Assembly (NCBI RefSeq): GCF_943192895.1
Contig: NZ_CALPCB010000007.1
Location: forward strand, 111,782-175,781
Direction: 5' to 3'
Length of the DNA stretch: 64,000 nt
Source: Veillonella_A intestinalis
GTDB lineage: Bacteria; Bacillota; Negativicutes; Veillonellales; Veillonellaceae
Of this stretch, positions 6,685 to 15,140 are shown one piece after another. The notes beneath the pieces are model-generated. The model saw only the letters and a program-made list of their open reading frames with translations, did not search any database and had not been told where the DNA came from. Each line of letters opens with the position of its first letter. Positions within the stretch are counted from its first letter, which is position 1. A program made the translations under genes and the position numbers.

Positions 6685-8361
6685 TTAGCCTTTTTTCTGT
6701 GCTTTTGCCCAGCTATCACGAAGGCCTACAATACGATTCATTACAATATGATCAGCGGTACTATCCGTATCTGTTACGAAATACCCTTGACGAAGGAATT
6801 GGAAATGGTCACCCACTTGCGTCGTTTTAAAAGCAGGTTCCCCTTTGCCCTGACAAACTGTCAAGGAATCTGGATTCAACTGTTCTAAAAAATCTTTATC
6901 CGCTGTTGTTTCATCATCAGCTTTTAATAGATACTCATATAAACGAATTTCCATATCCACAGCCGTTGATGCTTCTACCCAATGAAGCGTCCCTTTAACT
7001 TTACGTTGACAACCACTGCCACTGCGACTTTCAGGGTCATATGTACAATGAATTTCTTTGATAGAACCATCTTCATTCTTAATCACTTCATCACACATAA
7101 CAATATAAGCACCTTTTAAACGTACTTCTTTACCTGGTGTCATACGGAAGAATTTTTTCACTGGTACTTCCATGAAATCATCTTGCTCAATATAAATTTC
7201 ACGACCAAATGGCACTTCACGAGTTCCCATAGCTTCATTTTCAGGATTATTTTCGATAGTTACCATTTCAGTTTGCCCTTCTAGGTAATTTGTAATCACT
7301 ACCTTCACAGGCTTGATAACCGCCATTTGACGAGGAGCTTTCATTTTTAAATCTTCACGAATACAGAATTCCAATAAAGCAATGTCTACCACACTATCCG
7401 CTTTAGCTACGCCGATACGCTGACAGAAGTCACGAATTGCTTCTGGCGTATAACCACGACGACGTAAGCCTGAAATAGTTGGCATACGAGGATCATCCCA
7501 ACCACTTACCAAATTCTTTTCCACCAATTGGCGCAATTTACGTTTACTCATTACCATGTTAGTAACATTCAAACGAGCAAATTCAATCTGTTTTGGCTTT
7601 TCTGTATCAGGCCATTCTTCAAGCACCCAATTATATAGTGGACGATGCACTTCAAATTCAAGGGTACAAACGGAGTGAGTAATACGTTCAATAGCATCTT
7701 CTACAGGATGCGCATAGTCATACATTGGATAAATGCACCATTTGCTCCCCGTACGATGATGATCCGCATGCAAAATACGATACAATACAGGATCACGCAT
7801 AACAATATTAGGTGATGCCATATCAATCTTAGCACGCAATACTTTTTCACCATCTTTGTATTTGCCATCTTTCATTTCTTCAAAAAGACGTAAATTTTCT
7901 TCCACCGAACGATCACGGTATGGACTATTGGTACCTGGTGTTGCAAAATCGCCTCGTGTATTTTTAATTTCTTCAGGCGTTTGATCATCTACATAAGCAC
8001 GGCCTTTTTTAATCAACTCTTTGGCATATTCATACATTTGATCAAAATAATCAGACGCAAAATACTCACGATCAGCCCAATCAAAACCTAACCATTTTAC
8101 ATCGGCTTCAATGGACTTAACATACTCAACATCTTCTTTTACAGGATTTGTATCATCAAAACGAAGATTAGTAAGCCCCTTATAGCTTTCGCCTAAACCA
8201 AAGTTTAAGCAAATGGACTTAGCATGACCAATATGTAAATACCCATTTGGCTCTGGTGGAAAACGAGTATGTACGCGTTTTCCATATGTCCCTTCTTCGT
8301 TATCTTTATTAATAATTGCTTCAATAAAATTTACTGCTTCCGTATTTGGCGTTTCCAACAA
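6685..8361 (-). CDS. glnS: Glutaminyl-tRNA synthetase
   Basis: The 558-residue protein is the normal length for GlnRS. The class I signature HIGH stands at residues 43-46 in PPEPNGYLHIGHAKS, and the KMSKS-type motif is VMSKR at 270-274. RFDDTNP and the late anticodon-binding beta-barrels are also present. It charges tRNA-Gln in the cytoplasm. The start is a TTG preceded by AGAGAGGA; the ATG a few bases upstream is out of frame. Presence of GlnRS suggests direct glutaminylation, although an amidotransferase route elsewhere cannot be excluded. Confidence 0.95.
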   Translation of the reverse strand: MLETPNTEAVNFIEAIINKDNEEGTYGKRVHTRFPPEPNGYLHIGHAKSICLNFGLGESYKGLTNLRFDDTNPVKEDVEYVKSIEADVKWLGFDWADREYFASDYFDQMYEYAKELIKKGRAYVDDQTPEEIKNTRGDFATPGTNSPYRDRSVEENLRLFEEMKDGKYKDGEKVLRAKIDMASPNIVMRDPVLYRILHADHHRTGSKWCIYPMYDYAHPVEDAIERITHSVCTLEFEVHRPLYNWVLEEWPDTEKPKQIEFARLNVTNMVMSKRKLRQLVEKNLVSGWDDPRMPTISGLRRRGYTPEAIRDFCQRIGVAKADSVVDIALLEFCIREDLKMKAPRQMAVIKPVKVVITNYLEGQTEMVTIENNPENEAMGTREVPFGREIYIEQDDFMEVPVKKFFRMTPGKEVRLKGAYIVMCDEVIKNEDGSIKEIHCTYDPESRSGSGCQRKVKGTLHWVEASTAVDMEIRLYEYLLKADDETTADKDFLEQLNPDSLTVCQGKGEPAFKTTQVGDHFQFLRQGYFVTDTDSTADHIVMNRIVGLRDSWAKAQKKG

Positions 8362-8469
8362 TAACCATCCTCTCTACGTTGAACCAACATTCTAAGGTTC
8401 TTATGATATCTTTTTATTGTATCACAAATCCCCTCGTCCTGCCACGAATAGCTTATACTTAGGCATACT

Positions 8470-9447
8470 TTATTCGCTATAATTCACATCTTTATTGACA
8501 CAAGTTTTTAAAGCCTTCCCTTGTACCCCACGAATTAAATTATCTGCTGTAAGCATAGCCATATCACGCCGTGTACGATCTGTAAAAGAAGCAATATGTG
8601 GCACCACTAACACTTTACCAGTTTTCAGCAATGGATGATCTCCTGGTAGTGGTTCTGGATCTGTTACATCAAGAGCCGCATAATCAATTTCACCTTCATT
8701 AAGAGCCCATACTAAAGCATCAGTATCAACAATTTTACCACGCCCCACATTAACAAATAAGGCATCTTTTTTCATCTTTTTAAATGCTTCTTTATCAATC
8801 ATATGGTATGTTTCAGGAGTCAATGGAGTCACTACTAAAACCACATCACTTTCAGCATATAAAGCATCGCGGTCACGATATTCTACCATATATAACTTTT
8901 CATCCGGACGAGGTTTGCGATTATTATAGATAACCGTCATCCCAAATGCACGGGCCCGCCTTGAAATGGAAACGCCAATATTACCCATGCCAATAATCCC
9001 TAATGTGGCGCGACTTAAATCTTTACCCTTAATATTCGAAGGGCGCTGTTCCCACTGACCACTTTTTACAAAATCAGCATTTTCCATAACGCGACGACTC
9101 GCGGCCGCAACCAAAGTAAACGCTAATTCTGCCACAGACTCCGTTAACACATCAGGCGTATTGCCATACGGAATATGGCGAGCTGACAAATCATCAATAA
9201 CAACATTATCATAGCCCACTGAAGCCTGCGCAATTACCTTCAAATTAGGGGCATCCGCAATTAAATCAGCATCAACTTTTACATTATTAATACTCCAAAG
9301 ACCATCTGCCTCTTTAAGCCACTCTTTTAACGTTTCCCGTGGCATAGGTGTCTTTTCAGTCCATTGTTTAATTGTTACATGTTCGCCTAAATAAGCTAAT
9401 GCATCCTTACGCACTAAGCCTGGTACTACTACAACAGGTTTACTCAT
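8470..9447 (-). CDS. NAD(P)-dependent D-2-hydroxyacid dehydrogenase
   Basis: The 325-residue protein has the two-domain layout of the family. GMGNIG (153-158) is the dinucleotide loop. The catalytic set is Arg236 in VGRG, Glu265 in DPEPLP and His284 in PHIAS. Members reduce glyoxylate, hydroxypyruvate or other 2-keto acids. The substrate cannot be fixed from sequence; the glyoxylate/hydroxypyruvate reductase subgroup is most likely. AGGAGG precedes the ATG. The gene stands alone, with glnS downstream and a long AT-rich gap upstream. Confidence 0.88.
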   Translation of the reverse strand: MSKPVVVVPGLVRKDALAYLGEHVTIKQWTEKTPMPRETLKEWLKEADGLWSINNVKVDADLIADAPNLKVIAQASVGYDNVVIDDLSARHIPYGNTPDVLTESVAELAFTLVAAASRRVMENADFVKSGQWEQRPSNIKGKDLSRATLGIIGMGNIGVSISRRARAFGMTVIYNNRKPRPDEKLYMVEYRDRDALYAESDVVLVVTPLTPETYHMIDKEAFKKMKKDALFVNVGRGKIVDTDALVWALNEGEIDYAALDVTDPEPLPGDHPLLKTGKVLVVPHIASFTDRTRRDMAMLTADNLIRGVQGKALKTCVNKDVNYSE

Positions 9448-9905
9448 ACTATCAACCTCCTAGTAATCAATCTATCCATTAAATAATTACTGTATACTAT
9501 AAACTACAATTACAAACTATCTTCCTTCTTTTCATTATATACAATTTGAGCCATTAGATAAAATAAAAACATTGAAAATTTCTGATATTTTAAACTTTTA
9601 TTATTGCGAATGATTTTTACAACTCATATTTACTCTAAATATATCGTTAACGCTCATGTTTTCACTCATATTTCCACTCACACCTTATTAAATTACTTTA
9701 TCAATTCATCGATATATGATATAGTTAAACATATAAATGAATCCAATCAGTTAGGGCTTATTAAAGCTCAATTTTAGAAACCATACTGATTATTTGTATA
9801 TTTAATTTTTTATATGTTTGTATATGTATTATTACGTTCAATCCTTTATATGTTTCGGATGTATCAATTTGTTGTTTTCTGTTTATTTGAAAAGAGGAAT
9901 TTCCC
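9448..9905. other. AT-rich divergent intergenic region
   Basis: About 460 bp between divergent genes. It must hold promoters for both, but I find no convincing -35/-10 pair, RNA gene or repeat. Confidence 0.4.
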
Positions 9906-10310
9906 ATGGCGTATATTGACTCATTAACTGACACGGAAGTAACACTACGTGACTTTAAAACAGTATTAAATCGACTCATGACCAATTACGATCCAAATCA
10001 CCCCGTTACTATTACAATTGATGAAGCTGGTAAATCACGCACATTTTCATTAGTGCCTAAACGTACACGCCGTCGTTCTAACGGAGAAGCTTTCACCATT
10101 AAGGAAATCCCTTTTGAAACACTGGAAGCACCTAAAGAGCCTGGCACCTATATTGCCGTCGACACCTTTAATATTGCCGAAAATACACCAATCCCATTCG
10201 TCTATGGTCTTTATGTAGACTTTGATGGGGTACGAGATTTACGCTTTTTTAACGATCGTGAAAGTTGTGAAAAATGGCTCAACAAAAAAATTAAACTGCT
10301 TGAAAAATAA
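9906..10310 (+). CDS. Hypothetical protein, 134 aa
   Basis: A soluble protein starting MAYIDSLTDTEVTLRDFKT, with a basic patch KRTRRRS near residues 58-64 and a C-terminal part rich in aromatic and charged residues. GAGGAA lies upstream of the ATG. No domain is recognised. It is followed after 17 bp by the FAH-family gene and is probably co-transcribed with it, but a link in function is only a guess. Confidence 0.7.
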   Translation: MAYIDSLTDTEVTLRDFKTVLNRLMTNYDPNHPVTITIDEAGKSRTFSLVPKRTRRRSNGEAFTIKEIPFETLEAPKEPGTYIAVDTFNIAENTPIPFVYGLYVDFDGVRDLRFFNDRESCEKWLNKKIKLLEK

Positions 10311-10327
10311 TCCATTCAGGAGGTCCT

Positions 10328-11260
10328 ATGAAAATAGCTACATTTATATCCCCTAGCGGAGTTCGCCAGTGGGGCGTTATTGACGAAGAACATCAAACTA
10401 TTTTAGGTAGCGCTGATTTAGAAGATGCCTACTTCTCCTATTTACCAGAAACCATTGAAGATTTAATCAATTTAGGGAGTGAGGGGGTTTTAATATTAGC
10501 CACGGCTTTAGAAAAACATCGTGAAACCCCTATTGCTGTGCCTTATAATCTATCTGAAGTTGTATTAGAAGCCCCTTTCAGACCTCACCGCAATATTTTC
10601 TGTGTTGGTAAAAATTATCGTGAACACATTGCAGAATTTGATAAAACTGGTGGCGAACCAGAGCATCCTATTTTCTTTACTAAACTACCGAATACAATAA
10701 CACCACCAAATGGTGTCATTCCACTACATCCGCAAGCTACGTCTGAAGTCGATTACGAAGGCGAACTAGCTATTATTATAGGAAAGCGTGGCACCAATAT
10801 AACCGAAGACGAAGTGAATGATTATATCTTCGGTTATACCATTATCAATGATGTAACAGCCCGCGATTTGCAACGCCGTCATTCCCAATGGTTCTTAGGT
10901 AAAAGCCTTGATGGATTCTGCCCTATGGGACCTGCTATTTTAATCAATGATAAACAACCTAAAGACTTTGAAATTCGCACCTATGTAAATAGCGAACTTC
11001 GCCAGTCTGGCACGACAGAAGATCTAATCTTCTCCATTCCAACCTTAATCAGTACTTTAAGTCGTGGCCTTACATTAGAACCGGGCGATATTATCGCTAC
11101 TGGCACACCTTCTGGTGTGGGCGTTGGCTTTAATCCACCACGCTTCCTTCAAGAAGATGATGTAGTATCCATTACCATCCCTGGTATCGGCACTTTGACT
11201 AACACCGTACAACCAGAAGCACCAAAATTAGAATACGAAGAGTACGAAGAAGAATATTAA
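10328..11260 (+). CDS. Fumarylacetoacetate hydrolase family protein
   Basis: The 310-residue protein has an N-terminal lead domain and an FAH catalytic domain: NIFCVGKNYREH at 89-100, then SEVDYEGELA with Glu144 and Glu146 as metal ligands, NDVTARDLQRRHSQW, and GDIIATGTPSGVG. Members hydrolyse or decarboxylate beta-dicarbonyl compounds using a divalent metal; oxaloacetate decarboxylase and acylpyruvase are both in the family. GGAGG precedes the ATG. The C-terminus is acidic (YEEYEEEY), which is unusual but probably harmless. Confidence 0.88.
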   Translation: MKIATFISPSGVRQWGVIDEEHQTILGSADLEDAYFSYLPETIEDLINLGSEGVLILATALEKHRETPIAVPYNLSEVVLEAPFRPHRNIFCVGKNYREHIAEFDKTGGEPEHPIFFTKLPNTITPPNGVIPLHPQATSEVDYEGELAIIIGKRGTNITEDEVNDYIFGYTIINDVTARDLQRRHSQWFLGKSLDGFCPMGPAILINDKQPKDFEIRTYVNSELRQSGTTEDLIFSIPTLISTLSRGLTLEPGDIIATGTPSGVGVGFNPPRFLQEDDVVSITIPGIGTLTNTVQPEAPKLEYEEYEEEY

Positions 11261-11265
11261 AATAT

Positions 11266-11318
11266 AGACCGTTCCCTATTTTTGCTTCCTACGAGTCAAG
11301 CTCTGAAGGAGAAAGCGA
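11266..11318 (+). repeat. Hairpin repeat, copy A (degenerate)
   Basis: It starts AGACCGTTCCCTATT and continues with the conserved loop TACGAGTCAAGCTCTGAAGG, but the closing arm is lost. It follows the FAH gene in the same orientation as copy B. Confidence 0.7.
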
Positions 11319-11379
11319 CATAAAACGATAGGCACTCTACTTCTGATTTCCACAAATTATACGTTAAGTAGACTAATTA

Positions 11380-11453
11380 AAAGCCCGTTCCTTATTCTTG
11401 CTCGCTACGAGTCAAGCTCTGAAGGTCGCTTCAAATAAGGAACGGGCTTTTTA
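11380..11453 (+). terminator. Hairpin repeat, copy B (intact terminator)
   Basis: Perfect 17-bp arms (11380-11396 and 11434-11450) with a T tail enclose the conserved loop CTACGAGTCAAGCTCTGAAG. It probably ends the rightward FAH transcript. The loop is shared with copies A, C and D, which ordinary terminators would not do. Confidence 0.8.
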
Positions 11454-11569
11454 TATACCGCGAACAATAGAATAATAGACAATGCATTACCCTAATGCGC
11501 ATATTGTATTTTATGTACTAAGATCGTTTTATGTACTAAAAAAGAATAATATAAAAATTACTATTTAAT

Positions 11570-13156
11570 TTACAAGTCTTTCAATACAACCCATGTACCA
11601 GCCTTGGTAGAGCCGGCTCGTTCAATAACGCCTTTCGCTTTTAAATTGGCAATATTATAGCGTACACCGGCCGCGGTAATGCTCCCTAAGGTATCCGCAA
11701 TTTGAACGGCTGTAATTTGAGGATTTGATTTCATTAAATGTAATATCTCATCAACCACTGAAGATGTCTTTTTACGAGACATCTCTTTTTTTATAGGAAT
11801 TGCTAATTTTTCATTCACTGTAGGCGTATGGCGTTTCACCTTTTTATATGCATATGCAATCTCTTCTAAAAACTCTGACTGGATACGCATTATCACATTA
11901 GTATAATTATCAACATCATTGTCTGGTAAAAAAAGAAGTTCTGGTGAACCATTATTTAACAACGCATCCTTGGCCCGCCGAATACCTGAACCATAAGACT
12001 CAATTAAATTCAATGAATAAAACATATCTTTAATTTGAGGGTTCACATATTGTCGTTTATCAAAGCGTCTACTCGTATTTAATGTTTCAATCGTGACCGG
12101 TGGCAAAGGTCGATTATGGTTAACAATCGAAATACAATCTTGGTACACATAAATACCTACATATTCAGGCGTATCATACTCTTTATGTAATATTGCATTA
12201 GTAGCTAGTTCTTCAAATGCAATTAAAGGGTAATTATAAATAACTTCATGCTCAATTTTATCATCTGTACGAATCGTATACGAAGTCATTACCATGTCTT
12301 GAAAATAACGACTCAACTGTTGTGCTTGAATCCAAATAGGACCGTCAAAACGTTTAGCTTCCATCCGATCGGTTCCCTTAATTTCCCTAATAACTTCAAC
12401 ATGCGCATTAGGAATAAATTGATTAGGACGATTAGCAAACATCAATACAGCAAAATTTTTAGCCCGATAGCCACCATATTCACTTTCACTAATTAATCCC
12501 ATACTCTTAGCCATATCTAATTTAGATAAATTACGAATATCTTCTTTGGCACCAGTCTGAACCAAATACTCTTTCATATATTCGTAATTTAAATCATCTA
12601 ACGTAGCCGTTTCATTAAGATTAGAACTGAAAGAAAAGTTCGCAAACTTTTTCAAAAGTTCAAACTCTTCAGTAAAATTAGGTAATTTACTGTCCCTCTG
12701 TATTCTAATATATCGCCCTGACTTAAGCTTAATTGCTGAACTACGCTCTGCCTTTTCACTAGTCTGATATGGTCCATTAGAGCCTGGCTCAATAGCAATA
12801 ATTAAATAATTCGCATCATCAAGCCTATCTTGAATCAAATGATACGTAATCTTGGGGTGAATATGAGCTAATAACGATTTCAAATCATTCTCGGTGCTTT
12901 CTAGCAAAGACTCCTTAATGCCACAAATAGGCCGTTTAGGAATTGCTTTTTCCCCACTTGAAATATCATTTACTTCCTCCACGCCAATAAAAATTAACCC
13001 AATTTCATTATTCATATAATTATTAGCAAAAGCACAAGCCGTTTTTAAAATTTTATCCTTAAATTGCGCCGACTTTTTATATTCAATATAACTACTCTCT
13101 ACACTCCGATTCGTTAAAATATCATATGCCATTCGCTTAATATCGGATATTTGCAC
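11570..13156 (-). CDS. AlbA_2/Schlafen-like ATP-binding transcriptional regulator
   Basis: The roughly 528-residue protein has an N-terminal AlbA_2-type domain (IEYKKSAQFKDKILKTACAFANN), a GHKL-type ATPase segment (AFEELATNAILHKEYD, then SIVNHNRPLP) around residues 325-375, and a C-terminal winged helix (VVDEILHLMKSNPQITAVQI). This layout is known for accessory-region regulators of unclear target. I chose the GTG at 13156 because AGGGAGG stands just before it; a TTG 18 bases upstream overlaps that site. Iterons lie upstream and paired hairpin repeats bracket the locus, which suggests autoregulation and a possible mobile origin. Confidence 0.8.
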   Translation of the reverse strand: MQISDIKRMAYDILTNRSVESSYIEYKKSAQFKDKILKTACAFANNYMNNEIGLIFIGVEEVNDISSGEKAIPKRPICGIKESLLESTENDLKSLLAHIHPKITYHLIQDRLDDANYLIIAIEPGSNGPYQTSEKAERSSAIKLKSGRYIRIQRDSKLPNFTEEFELLKKFANFSFSSNLNETATLDDLNYEYMKEYLVQTGAKEDIRNLSKLDMAKSMGLISESEYGGYRAKNFAVLMFANRPNQFIPNAHVEVIREIKGTDRMEAKRFDGPIWIQAQQLSRYFQDMVMTSYTIRTDDKIEHEVIYNYPLIAFEELATNAILHKEYDTPEYVGIYVYQDCISIVNHNRPLPPVTIETLNTSRRFDKRQYVNPQIKDMFYSLNLIESYGSGIRRAKDALLNNGSPELLFLPDNDVDNYTNVIMRIQSEFLEEIAYAYKKVKRHTPTVNEKLAIPIKKEMSRKKTSSVVDEILHLMKSNPQITAVQIADTLGSITAAGVRYNIANLKAKGVIERAGSTKAGTWVVLKDL

Positions 13157-13236
13157 GAGTGTCCCTCCCTTCAAACTAATTTTACTAATTTAAGTCATTT
13201 TCAGTAATACTTAAATTTATTTATCAGTTTCGACAC

Positions 13237-13510
13237 TTTCTTTACTAGTACAAATACATTTCTTTACTAGAAAACAAATCCTCTTTTATTTATTCTATAA
13301 AAGAAATATAAAAAAATCAATCCTAAATATGAAATAACACACTCCCTGCAAACCCTTAAAAATATCCGTAAAACCCTATATTTCATTATTGATAAATACA
13401 TTTCTTTACTAGTTACAAACTAACTTCTTTACTAGTTATAAATCATTTTCTTTGCTAGTATTGATTCAATTTCTTTATTAGTATCCTATTAATGTCTTTA
13501 TTATTTTTAA
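13237..13510 (-). repeat. Iterons TTTCTTTACTAGT upstream of the AlbA-type regulator
   Basis: Seven related copies occur. The core TTCTTTACTAG starts at 13238 and 13260, then at 13402, 13425, 13448, 13471 and 13494; the last three diverge slightly. The last five are spaced exactly 23 bp, about two helical turns, as for a protein array binding one face of DNA. They lie 80-340 bp upstream of the regulator start and are probably its own operator. The rest of the gap is AT-rich with no gene. Confidence 0.75.
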
Positions 13511-13551
13511 ACTTATTAAATATAAATCAGCCTTCTCCTATCTCGACAAAA

Positions 13552-13625
13552 AAAGACCGTTCCCTATTTGAAGCGACCTTCAGAGCTTGACTCGTAGAAA
13601 TCAAGAATAGAGAGCAGCCTTTTAT
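13552..13625 (-). repeat. Hairpin repeat, copy C (degenerate closing arm)
   Basis: AAGACCGTTCCCTATT followed by the conserved loop; the closing arm reads GAATAGAGAGCAGCCTTTT and pairs poorly. It is inverted relative to copies A and B. Confidence 0.7.
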
Positions 13626-13648
13626 CATCTTCTCCCACCCTCGAAAAA

Positions 13649-13722
13649 AAAGACCGTTCCCTATTTGAAGCGACCTTCAGAGCTTGACTCGTAGGAAGCA
13701 AAAATAGGGAACGGTCTTTTTT
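13649..13722 (-). terminator. Hairpin repeat, copy D (terminator of gnd)
   Basis: Perfect 18-bp arms (13649-13666 and 13702-13719) and a T run on the minus strand directly follow the gnd stop. The loop carries the same conserved element as copies A-C. Confidence 0.85.
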
Positions 13723-13724
13723 AT

Positions 13725-15140
13725 TTAATTATCCCACTCCGTATGGAAAATCCCTTCTTTGTCTACACGCTCATATGTATGAGCACCAAAGAAGTCACGT
13801 TGTGCTTGAATCATGTTAGCTGGCAAGCTTTCACGACGATAGCTGTCATAGTAATCTAAAGAGGCGGAGAACGCTGGTGTAGGAATACCAAAACGTTTTG
13901 CCTCAATGATTGCTTCACGCCATTTTGCTTGATGTTTTTCAATCGCTTCCATGAAGAATGGATCTAGCAACAAGTTATTCAACTGTGGATTGCGTTCAAA
14001 AGCTTTCTTAATGTCTTCTAAGAATACGGCACGAATAATGCAACCACCCCGCCATAGAAGCGCCATGTCACCAAAGTTAATATTCCAATTATATTCCTTT
14101 GCCGCCGCTTTAATCAACGCAAAACCTTGCGCATAGGAGCAAATTTTAGAAGCATATAAAGCGGAATGAATAGCATCGATAAAAGCTTTCTTATCACCTT
14201 TATATTCGCCTTCTGGCCCTTTAAGCTGTTTAGCCGCTTCTACACGTTCTGATTTATACGCGGACATACCACGAGCAAATACAGCTTCTGCAATAGTTGG
14301 AATTGGCACGCCCAATTCAAGACCTTCTTGACTTGTCCATTTACCAGTCCCTTTTTGGCCTGCTTTATCCAAAATTAATTCCAATAAAGGTTTACCAATT
14401 TCTTTATCGCTCACTTTTAAGATTTTAGAAGTAATTTCGATTAAATACGAATCTAATAGTCCTTTATTCCATTCAGCGAACACATCACCCATTTCATCAT
14501 CGCTCATGTGAAGCAATTCTTTCATCATGAAATAAGCTTCAGAAATAAGCTGCATATCACCGTATTCAATACCATTATGTACCATTTTTACATAGTGACC
14601 TGCCCCATCGTCACCTACATAGCTACAGCAAGGACCATCTGCTACTTGTGCTGCAATAGCGGTAAAAATAGGAGCCACTTCTTTATACGATGCTTCATTG
14701 CCACCTGGCATCAAGCTAGGACCATTTAACGCCCCTTCTTCACCACCAGATACACCTACGCCCAAGAAGCGGAACCCTTTCGCTTCTAATTCTTTGCTAC
14801 GACGGCGCGTATCGCTAAAATGAGAGTTACCTCCATCAATCAAGATATCTCCTTTATCAAGATATGGTAAAAAGGCCTCAATCATATCATCTACAGGCTG
14901 ACCAGCTTTTACTAAGAACATAATTTTACGAGGCTTCACTAACATGTTCACTAATTCCTCAGGACTATGGGCACCCCCGATAGTGCCTTCATGACCAAAT
15001 TTTGCCACAAATTCATCTGTCTTCTGTGGCGTACGATTATATACAGCAATGCTGAAACCTTTATGAGCCACATTACGAGCCAAGTTCTGTCCCATAACAG
15101 CCAAGCCAACTAAACCAAATTCATATGTTTTGTTTTCCAT
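13725..15140 (-). CDS. gnd: 6-phosphogluconate dehydrogenase (decarboxylating)
   Basis: The 471-residue protein starts MENKTYEFGLVGLAVMGQNL, with the NADP-binding loop GLAVMG. The family signature DKAGQKGTGKW lies mid-protein and KMVHNGIEYGDMQ provides catalytic lysine and asparagine. It converts 6-phosphogluconate to ribulose 5-phosphate, CO2 and NADPH in the pentose phosphate pathway. The ATG at 15140 has AGGAG upstream; the longer frame is not needed. Its start overlaps the 3' end of the OLD-family gene by 20 bp, so the two are probably co-transcribed. Confidence 0.96.
   Translation of the reverse strand: MENKTYEFGLVGLAVMGQNLARNVAHKGFSIAVYNRTPQKTDEFVAKFGHEGTIGGAHSPEELVNMLVKPRKIMFLVKAGQPVDDMIEAFLPYLDKGDILIDGGNSHFSDTRRRSKELEAKGFRFLGVGVSGGEEGALNGPSLMPGGNEASYKEVAPIFTAIAAQVADGPCCSYVGDDGAGHYVKMVHNGIEYGDMQLISEAYFMMKELLHMSDDEMGDVFAEWNKGLLDSYLIEITSKILKVSDKEIGKPLLELILDKAGQKGTGKWTSQEGLELGVPIPTIAEAVFARGMSAYKSERVEAAKQLKGPEGEYKGDKKAFIDAIHSALYASKICSYAQGFALIKAAAKEYNWNINFGDMALLWRGGCIIRAVFLEDIKKAFERNPQLNNLLLDPFFMEAIEKHQAKWREAIIEAKRFGIPTPAFSASLDYYDSYRRESLPANMIQAQRDFFGAHTYERVDKEGIFHTEWDN

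Noticed and set aside
13237..13510. Periodic repeats that might be a CRISPR array
   Set aside because: The unit is about 14 bp with a 9-bp gap, far too short for repeats and spacers, and no cas genes are present.
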